From DATJFX01 sp035495465 (lineage in GTDB: Bacteria; Patescibacteriota; Doudnabacteria; UBA920; O2-02-FULL-48-8): a stretch of DNA of 12,955 bases. The stretch lies in the NCBI GenBank assembly GCA_035495465.1, contig DATJFX010000056.1:1-12955 (forward strand), given 5' to 3'. Shown here piece by piece: positions 12,030 to 12,955 of this stretch (position 1 is the stretch's first letter; every line of letters begins with the position of its first letter). The notes beneath the pieces were generated by a model. It ran no database searches. It had not been told where the DNA came from and worked only from the letters and a program-made list of their open reading frames with translations. The position numbers and the translations under genes were made by a program.

Positions 12030-12955
12030 ATGGCGAAAGAACAAATATTTGTAGGGTTGGATGTTGGTTCTTCTGTAATCCGAGTAGTGGTAGGGAAACA
12101 GGAGTCGCAACTCGGCAGCCCAAGCATCATCGGAGTTGGCGAAGCTCCTTCAGCTGGCATACGGCGAGGAGTAATTGTTGATATTGATGAAGCTGTCTCT
12201 GCAATTTCTGAAGCTTTGGAAAAAGCCGAGCGCATGACCGGGTTAACTATTGATCACGCCGTGGTCTCAGTTGGCGGCGCGCAGATTACGTCCCAGGAAA
12301 GCCATGGAGTAGTGGCTGTGGCGCGGGCAGATGGGGAAATTACAGAAAATGATGTGGTGCGCGTGGTGGATGCTTCGCAAGCTATCTCAATTCCGGCCAA
12401 CAGGGAAATTTTGCACGTGATTCCGAAAAATTTTACCGTGGATGGCCAAACCGGCATTAAAGATCCCGTGGGCATGTCTGGAATCCGGCTGGAAGTGGAT
12501 AGTCAGATCATCCAAGCCTCGGTGCCGTTTATAAAAAATCTTACGAAATGTATTTTACAAGCCGGTTTAGAAATAGATGATTTAGTTTTGGCCCCGTTAG
12601 CTGCCGCCCAAGCAGTTTTAAACAAAAAACAGAAAGAATTGGGTGTGTGCGTGATTGATTTAGGCGGCGGGACCACAGGACTGGTCGTATTTGAAGAAGG
12701 GGATTTGGTTTCTTCCACGATTTTGCCAGTAGGCAGTATGCATATTACCAATGATTTAGCGATTGGCCTCCGTACTTCAGTAGATACGGCAGAAAAAGTG
12801 AAACTGCAATACGGCCAAGCTGAAATGCGGGAAGTCAAAAAAGATGTAGACGTGGATTTGTCTAAAATCGATAAGCAAGAAGAAGGTAAAGTCTCTACCA
12901 AGCATATTGCGGAGATCGTAGAAGCGCGTTTGGAAGAGATTTTTGATTTGGTGAA
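12030..12955 (+). CDS. ftsA: Cell division protein FtsA, 3' end cut by window edge
   Basis: An actin-like ATPase that tethers FtsZ to the membrane. About 308 codons are visible without a stop. Phosphate-1 strand FVGLDVGSSVIRVVVG at the N-terminus, SHS2/1C subdomain (HAVVSVGGAQITSQES onward), and phosphate-2 motif VIDLGGGTT with D210. The later VGSMHITNDLAIGL segment is also typical. The membrane-targeting tail would lie beyond the window. Start ATG 12030, 23 bases after the yqeY stop, with no Shine-Dalgarno. ftsZ would be expected downstream. Confidence 0.94.
   Translation, partial: MAKEQIFVGLDVGSSVIRVVVGKQESQLGSPSIIGVGEAPSAGIRRGVIVDIDEAVSAISEALEKAERMTGLTIDHAVVSVGGAQITSQESHGVVAVARADGEITENDVVRVVDASQAISIPANREILHVIPKNFTVDGQTGIKDPVGMSGIRLEVDSQIIQASVPFIKNLTKCILQAGLEIDDLVLAPLAAAQAVLNKKQKELGVCVIDLGGGTTGLVVFEEGDLVSSTILPVGSMHITNDLAIGLRTSVDTAEKVKLQYGQAEMREVKKDVDVDLSKIDKQEEGKVSTKHIAEIVEARLEEIFDLV

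Noticed and set aside
11289..12110. A 273-codon minus-strand frame across rpsU, yqeY and the ftsA start
   Set aside because: It covers three clearly recognised genes on the other strand; Ser/Phe/Arg-rich composition typical of an antisense shadow.

Overview
The window looks like a chromosomal segment of a Candidate Phyla Radiation (Patescibacteria) bacterium, probably of the Parcubacteria group. This is inferred from small compact housekeeping genes, head-to-tail ATGA overlaps, a topA/capA-like/dprA cluster, a degenerate HisRS-like gene, weak or absent Shine-Dalgarno sites on most genes, and interspersed GC-rich palindromes. TGA is used as a stop (dprA, der), which argues against the recoded Gracilibacteria/Absconditabacteria. 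No rRNA or taxonomic marker beyond bS21, Der and FtsA is present, so the placement is tentative.

Layout. 1-4263, minus strand: dprA, a CapA-like metallophosphatase and topA (cut by the window edge), read as one operon. 4275-5311, plus strand: a self-contained, GC-rich islet with a near-consensus promoter, a 5' leader that folds into a long-stemmed multi-arm RNA, a strong Shine-Dalgarno, two small unrecognised genes (a two-helix membrane/coiled-coil protein and a charged soluble protein) and a textbook intrinsic terminator. 5312-5458: two perfect inverted repeats. 5459-8875, minus strand: an LCP (LytR-CpsA-Psr) protein, der and pth, tightly packed and ending in a terminator that faces the islet. 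8876-9242: a tRNA locus in which a complete tRNA-Val(CAC) sits between the two halves of another tRNA-like gene, flanked by a 13-bp inverted repeat. 9243-12955, plus strand: lepB, a HisRS-like paralogue lacking the catalytic signatures, rpsU and yqeY with their own strong promoter, and the start of ftsA.

Functionally the flanks are housekeeping: DNA topology and DNA uptake/processing (topA, dprA), ribosome assembly and translation (der, pth, rpsU, tRNAs), secretion and envelope (lepB, LCP, CapA-like) and division (ftsA). The parts not explained by ordinary genes are the islet with its structured leader, whose exposed loop is complementary to the downstream Shine-Dalgarno, the nested tRNA locus, and the active-site-degenerate HisRS homologue.
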